This document shows, one piece after another, positions 59,773 through 64,000 of a stretch of DNA of 64,000 bases. Location: NCBI RefSeq assembly GCF_028823665.1, contig NZ_JAPEHV010000005.1:310001-374000 (forward strand), given 5' to 3'. Source of the stretch: Microbacterium sp. C7(2022) (lineage in GTDB: Bacteria; Actinomycetota; Actinomycetes; Actinomycetales; Microbacteriaceae). The notes beneath the pieces were generated by a model that was not told the origin of the DNA, did no database searches, and worked only from the letters and a program-made list of their open reading frames with translations. The stretch's first letter is position 1, and the number at the start of each line of letters is the position of its first letter. Both the position numbers and the translations under genes were made by a program.

Positions 59773-62346
59773 GTGAGTCACACCCCTGCTCCCGAACCCA
59801 CCGGGTTCGACACCCACGCCATCCAGCGCAAGTGGCAGGAGCGTTGGGAGAAGGCCGATCCGTTCCGCGCTGGAGGCGATGAAGACACTCGCCCGCGCAA
59901 GTACGTGCTGGCGATGTTCCCGTACCCGTCCGGCGACCTGCACATGGGCCACGCCGAGAACTATCTCTACTCCGACATCGTCGCGCGCGGGTGGCGTCAC
60001 CGCGGGTACAACGTGCTCAACCCGATCGGATGGGATTCCTTCGGCCTTCCGGCAGAAAACGCGGCGATCAAGCGCGGCGCAGAACCGCGCGAGTGGACGT
60101 ACGCGAACATTGACCAGCAGAAGGCGGGCTTCCGCTCCTACGGAGTGTCGTTCGACTGGAGCCGCGAACTGCACACGAGCGACCCCGAGTACTACCGCTG
60201 GAACCAGTGGTTGTTCCAGCGTATGCACGAGCGCGGTCTGGCCTACCGCAAGGAGAGCCCGGTCAACTGGTGCGTGAACGACCAGACCGTGCTCGCGAAC
60301 GAGCAGGTCGTCGACGGCCACTGCGAGCGCTGCGGTGGCGAGGTCGTGAAGAAGAAGCTCACGCAGTGGTACTTCAAGATCACGGACTATGCCGATCGAC
60401 TGCTGGACGACCTGAACCAGCTCGAGGGCTTTTGGCCGCACAAGGTGCTGCAGATGCAGCGCAACTGGATCGGCCGCTCGGTGGGTGCCGACATCGACTT
60501 CGAGATCGAAGGACGCGACGAGAAGATCACGGTGTTCTCGACCCGACCCGACACGCTGCACGGCGCGACCTTCTTCGTCGTCGCGCCCGACAGCGATCTC
60601 GCTGCAGAGCTCGTGGCGGGCTCTTCCGACGAGGTGCGTGAGCGCTTCGCGAAGTACCTCGATGCCGTGCAGAAAGAATCCGACATCGAGCGCCAGAGCA
60701 CCGACCGCCCGAAGACGGGTGTGTTCCTCGACCGCTACGCCATCAACCCGGTCAACGGTGAGCGCTTGCCGGTCTGGGCCGCCGACTACGTGCTTGCTGA
60801 CTACGGGCACGGCGCAGTGATGGCCGTCCCCGCGCACGACCAGCGTGACCTCGACTTCGCGCGCGCGTTCGACCTGCCGATCAAGGTCGTCGTCGACACC
60901 ACGGCGCCGATCACCGGTGCCATCCCGGTGATCGAGCTCGACGACGACGGCGTTCCGATCGACCCGGGTACCGAGGAGGACTCGCTCGACTCGATCGATC
61001 CCGCCAAGACCGGCATCGCGCTGACCGGCGACGGTCGCATGATCAACTCCGGCCCCCTCGACGGACTGAGCAAGCGTAACGCCATCGCGCGTGCGATCGA
61101 GCAGCTTGAGTCGCGTGGCACCGGCCGCGCCGCGAAGACGTACCGTCTGCGCGATTGGTTGATCTCGCGTCAGCGTTTCTGGGGTACGCCGATCCCGATG
61201 ATCCACACCGATGACGGGCGCATTGTGCCCGTCCCGGACGACCAGCTTCCGCTGGTGCTGCCGGATGCTGCCGGGCTGGATCTCACACCCAAGGGCACGT
61301 CGCCGCTGGGTGGCGCGGAGGAGTGGATTCGCACCACTGATCCCGAGACGGGTGCACCCGCGCTGCGCGACCCCGACACGATGGACACGTTTGTCGACAG
61401 TTCGTGGTACTTCCTGCGCTTCCTCGCGCCGAACGACGCGACGCAGGCGTTTCCTCCGAAGGAAGCAGACAAGTGGGCACCGGTCGACGCGTACGTCGGC
61501 GGTGTCGAGCACGCGATTCTTCACCTGCTGTACGCGCGCTTCATCACCAAGGTGCTGTTCGACATGGGATACGTCGAGTTCACCGAGCCGTTCTCGTCGC
61601 TCATCAACCAGGGCATGGTGATCCTGGGCGGCGCGAAGATGTCCAAGAGCAAGGGCAACCTGGTGTTGTTCAAGGACGAAATCGACGCTCACGGTGCGGA
61701 CGCGCTGCGTGTCGCGCTGGCATTCGCCGGTCCGGTAGAGGACGACAAAGACTGGAACGACGTGTCGACCACCGGCGCCCAGAAGTTCCTGTCCCGCGCC
61801 CTTCGTGTGGCTCAAGACGTCGACAGCGAGACCAGTGTGGTGTGGGCCGAGGGCGACGCGTCCCTGCGGCGCGTCACCCACCGATTGCTCGCAGATGCCC
61901 CCGCACTGATCGACCAGACGAAGTTCAACGTCGTCGTGGCGCGCCTGATGGACCTCGTCAACAGCACGCGCAAGGTCATCGACGCCGGGGCCGGCGCCAG
62001 CGACCCCGCCGTGCGCGAGGCCGCCGAAGCGACGGCGATGATCCTCGACCTGTTCGCCCCGCACACCGCGGAGGAGATGTGGGAGATCCTCGGCTACGAC
62101 GGGTTCGTGGGCTTGGTTCCGTGGCGAAACGCCGACCCGATGCTCCTGGTGGAGGACTCGGTCAAGGCTGTGATCCAGATCGACGGCAAGGTGAGGGCGA
62201 CCCTCGACGTCCCCGCGAAGATCGACAGTGCCGAGCTCGAGCGTCTCGCGCGCGCCGACGAGCGCGTCGTTCGATCGCTGGGGGATCGCGAGATCACTCG
62301 TGCAGTGGTGCGTCCGCCGAAGGTCGTGAGCTTCAGCACGAAGTAG
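59773..62346 (+). CDS. leuS: Leucyl-tRNA synthetase
   Basis: This 857-aa class I synthetase charges tRNA-Leu. The HIGH variant is HMGH at residues 57-60 in [11 protein letters not shown], and KMSKS begins at 622 (AKMSKSKGN). The zinc-region Cys (VNWCVND, CERCGG near 183) and the editing domain with threonine-rich [11 protein letters not shown] near 258 are present. The C-terminal domain ends in VSFSTK. Bacterial-type layout, unlike the archaeal-like ValRS in this window. It starts with GTG at 59773 with a weak SD. comEA follows after 92 bp. Confidence 0.98.
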   Translation: MSHTPAPEPTGFDTHAIQRKWQERWEKADPFRAGGDEDTRPRKYVLAMFPYPSGDLHMGHAENYLYSDIVARGWRHRGYNVLNPIGWDSFGLPAENAAIKRGAEPREWTYANIDQQKAGFRSYGVSFDWSRELHTSDPEYYRWNQWLFQRMHERGLAYRKESPVNWCVNDQTVLANEQVVDGHCERCGGEVVKKKLTQWYFKITDYADRLLDDLNQLEGFWPHKVLQMQRNWIGRSVGADIDFEIEGRDEKITVFSTRPDTLHGATFFVVAPDSDLAAELVAGSSDEVRERFAKYLDAVQKESDIERQSTDRPKTGVFLDRYAINPVNGERLPVWAADYVLADYGHGAVMAVPAHDQRDLDFARAFDLPIKVVVDTTAPITGAIPVIELDDDGVPIDPGTEEDSLDSIDPAKTGIALTGDGRMINSGPLDGLSKRNAIARAIEQLESRGTGRAAKTYRLRDWLISRQRFWGTPIPMIHTDDGRIVPVPDDQLPLVLPDAAGLDLTPKGTSPLGGAEEWIRTTDPETGAPALRDPDTMDTFVDSSWYFLRFLAPNDATQAFPPKEADKWAPVDAYVGGVEHAILHLLYARFITKVLFDMGYVEFTEPFSSLINQGMVILGGAKMSKSKGNLVLFKDEIDAHGADALRVALAFAGPVEDDKDWNDVSTTGAQKFLSRALRVAQDVDSETSVVWAEGDASLRRVTHRLLADAPALIDQTKFNVVVARLMDLVNSTRKVIDAGAGASDPAVREAAEATAMILDLFAPHTAEEMWEILGYDGFVGLVPWRNADPMLLVEDSVKAVIQIDGKVRATLDVPAKIDSAELERLARADERVVRSLGDREITRAVVRPPKVVSFSTK

Positions 62347-62426
62347 CACCCTCCTCCCCGGGAGGGCTTGTCGTGCGAGCTCTGCACATCTTGTGCGGAA
62401 CAGGGATGGGGCCATCGGCGCCTGCA

Positions 62427-62432
62427 TAGCGT
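62427..62432 (+). promoter_or_regulatory. -10 hexamer TAGCGT of comEA (leaderless)
   Basis: TAGCGT is followed by exactly 6 bases and the GTG at 62439. Confidence 0.55.
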
Positions 62433-62438
62433 TGGCGG

Positions 62439-63065
62439 GTGGCCGAGACCGACCCTTCTGCGACGAACGTTGCTCGCCGACGGTTCGGCGTGGGGACGAT
62501 CATCGTGCTCGCCCTCGCGGCGCTTGCGCTCACGGTGGGGATCGGAATCGTGCGCGGCGCGCTCGCGCCGACGGAGCCTGTGCCCGTGGCATCCGACACC
62601 GTGGACGCTCCTGCGGTCACGCCGGCTCCGGATGCCGCACCCGCGGAGCTGTACGTGCACGTGGCGGGGGCGGTGCGTGCGCCCGGACTGTACGTCTTAG
62701 CGGCCGGTGCCCGCGTCGTCGATGCGGTGGCGGCAGCCGGCGGATTCGCGGACGACGCAGATCGCTCGGCGGTCAACCTCGCTCGCGTCGTCACCGACGG
62801 CGAGCAGTTGTATGTGCCGACGCCCGGGGAACAGATCGCGACACCCGCGGAGCCGGCGGGTGCTCCCGGTGACGGGCGGGTGAACCTCAACACCGCCGAC
62901 GTCGCCGCGCTGGACACGTTGCCCCGCATTGGCCCGGCGATCGCGCAACGCATCATTGATTGGCGCGACGAGCACGGCACGTTCACCAGCGTCGAAGACT
63001 TGCTGGCCGTTCCGGGTATCGGCGAGAAGATGCTCGACGCCCTGCGCGATCTGGTCGTGGTGTGA
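62439..63065 (+). CDS. comEA: ComEA-like DNA-binding membrane protein
   Basis: This 208-aa protein binds incoming DNA at the cell surface in competent bacteria. It has a membrane helix at about residues 19-41, an SLBB domain (LYVHVAGAVRAPGLYVL, near 68-130), a Pro/Ala linker, and a helix-hairpin-helix domain (VNLNTADVAALDTLPRIG, IDWRDEHGTF, GIGEKMLDAL; 145-205). GTG at 62439 is fixed by TAGCGT 6 bases upstream. It overlaps comEC. Natural competence is rarely shown in this family, so the working role here is open. Confidence 0.94.
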   Translation: MAETDPSATNVARRRFGVGTIIVLALAALALTVGIGIVRGALAPTEPVPVASDTVDAPAVTPAPDAAPAELYVHVAGAVRAPGLYVLAAGARVVDAVAAAGGFADDADRSAVNLARVVTDGEQLYVPTPGEQIATPAEPAGAPGDGRVNLNTADVAALDTLPRIGPAIAQRIIDWRDEHGTFTSVEDLLAVPGIGEKMLDALRDLVVV

Positions 63066-64000
63066 GCGTGAGTGGAGCACGTCTGGTGCCCGTCGCGGCG
63101 GCCGCGTGGTCCGCAGCCGCGCTCGTCACGCTCACCCCTGCCCTTGCGGGTGGCGTGGCGATGGTGGCGTGGCTGTGCGTCGGGGCGTTCCTGCTTGCGA
63201 TGCGGGGAAGAGGGCGAGGCACGTGGCAGCGGCACGCGGGTATGGCTGTCGTCGGGTTGGCGCTGGTCGCGGCCGCGACAGTGTCGAGCCATGTGGCGCT
63301 CGCTCAACCACAGCGCGAGAACGTCCTCGAATTGAGCGTGAGCGGCGGGCGAGCGGTGACGCTCGAGGTGATCGTGGTGGGAAAGGTGGAGCGGCGCACG
63401 GACGGCTCGGCCGCCTTCGACGCGCTGGCTACCCGTGTCGATGTGGGGGAGAACTCGAAGGCGGTGTGGGCCGAGGTGACTGTGCGCCTGGATCCCGAAT
63501 GGCTCCCCGGGGCGTCGGACATCGATGCTGGTGCCGTCGTCGTGGTGCACGGTACGGCCCGACACGCCGACCCCGGGGATCGGGCCGTGCTCAATGTGCG
63601 TGCGTCCCAGGGAGCGGAGGTTCTGAACCCTCCGACAGGCATATTCGCGGCCACCGCCCACTTGCGGCGTACCCTCGTGGCATCCGCCCGAGAGCTACCC
63701 GGTAGCGGTGCAGAGCTCATCCCGGGATTGGCAGTGGGCGATACCGCACTCGTCGGTGCGGACCTCGACGCCGACATGAAGGCGTCATCGCTTTCGCATT
63801 TGACCGCGGTGTCGGGAGCGAATTGCGCACTCGTCGTGGGCATCGCGTTCGCGGTGACGGCCGCACTCGGGGGAGGGCGCGTGCTCCGGGTGATGGCGGG
63901 AGCGTCGACGCTGGTCGGGTTCATCCTGCTGGTCACCCCAGAGCCCAGCGTTGTGCGCGCCGGAATGATGGCGAGCATCGCCCTGCTGGCCCTGTTGTGC
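63062..64000 (+). CDS. comEC: ComEC/Rec2-like DNA uptake channel, 3' end cut by window
   Basis: The 313 visible residues start at GTG 63062, overlapping the comEA stop (GTGA); an alternative GTG lies at 63068. Two or three early membrane helices are followed by the DUF4131-like outer domain (VTLEVIVVGKVERRTDGS ... VVVHGTARHADPGD). The signature of the competence domain is HLTAVSGANCALVVGIAFAV near residue 247, matching ComEC. The rest of the channel and any beta-lactamase-like domain lie beyond the window. Together with comEA it forms the DNA-translocation unit. The reading frame is open to the last base. Confidence 0.93.
   Translation, partial: MSVSGARLVPVAAAAWSAAALVTLTPALAGGVAMVAWLCVGAFLLAMRGRGRGTWQRHAGMAVVGLALVAAATVSSHVALAQPQRENVLELSVSGGRAVTLEVIVVGKVERRTDGSAAFDALATRVDVGENSKAVWAEVTVRLDPEWLPGASDIDAGAVVVVHGTARHADPGDRAVLNVRASQGAEVLNPPTGIFAATAHLRRTLVASARELPGSGAELIPGLAVGDTALVGADLDADMKASSLSHLTAVSGANCALVVGIAFAVTAALGGGRVLRVMAGASTLVGFILLVTPEPSVVRAGMMASIALLALLC

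Noticed and set aside
58339..62427. 1362-aa open frame on the minus strand across pabB and leuS
   Set aside because: It is antisense to two clear genes, has no SD and gives Arg/His/Ala-rich low-similarity protein; high GC removes stops in this frame.

Overview
The window is high-GC actinobacterial chromosome, most likely Microbacterium or a close member of Microbacteriaceae. This rests on gene order (tig-clpP1-clpP2-clpX; ileS-folC-DUF4233-ndk; rne-rplU-rpmA-obg-proB-proA-nadD-rsfS-tRNA-Ala; leuS-comEA-comEC), on GTG and leaderless starts, on the eukaryote-like IleRS preceded by a T-box, and on a ferrochelatase of the coproporphyrin-pathway type. I identify about 57 protein-coding genes (two cut by the window ends), three tRNA genes and one frameshifted gene. 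Nearly all of it is ordinary core genome.

Layout. 0-4.7 kb (minus): FAD dehydrogenase (cut), truncated hemoglobin, MscS channel, aminopeptidase N. 4.9-9.8 kb (plus): ferrochelatase, rpiB, Nei-type glycosylase, PaiB-like flavoprotein, amidohydrolase. 9.9-12 kb: first LuxR-type two-component system. 12-13.5 kb: Dps, gamma-carbonic anhydrase, two divergent tRNAs. 13.6-18 kb: trigger factor and Clp protease genes. 18-22 kb: M3 peptidase, divergent from an ArsR-like regulator and an MFS exporter. 22-25 kb: ValRS. 25-30 kb: dipeptide-type ABC importer. 30-36.4 kb: T-box, ileS, folC, DUF4233, ndk and a VKOR protein. 36.7-46.5 kb: RNase E/G, ribosomal proteins L21 and L27, Obg, proline synthesis, nadD, rsfS.

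The only clearly accessory stretch is about 46.6-51.7 kb, just after tRNA-Ala(GGC). It holds a frameshifted excisionase-like HTH gene, a DUF2871 membrane protein, a second LuxR-type two-component system and an MMPL transporter in one minus-strand operon. From 51.7 kb the core resumes: rhodanese TrhO, a zinc metallopeptidase, GH3 beta-N-acetylhexosaminidase, a putative base glycosylase, a YedK/HMCES-like protein, App1 phosphatase, DedA, pabB, leuS, comEA and comEC (cut).

The strongest sequence-wide regularity is not a gene. At sixteen starts a TAnnnT-like -10 hexamer (fifteen exact, one CATAAT) ends exactly 6 or 7 bases before the start codon, with no Shine-Dalgarno sequence between, which predicts leaderless mRNAs. 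Four divergent gene pairs have this on both sides of a 64-91 bp gap. I found no CRISPR array, phage, insertion sequence or recognisable new defence or biosynthetic system. The best leads are the tRNA-Ala scar with its TCS-MMPL cassette, the repeated TGCAAA operator at 20.1 kb, and the ileS T-box.
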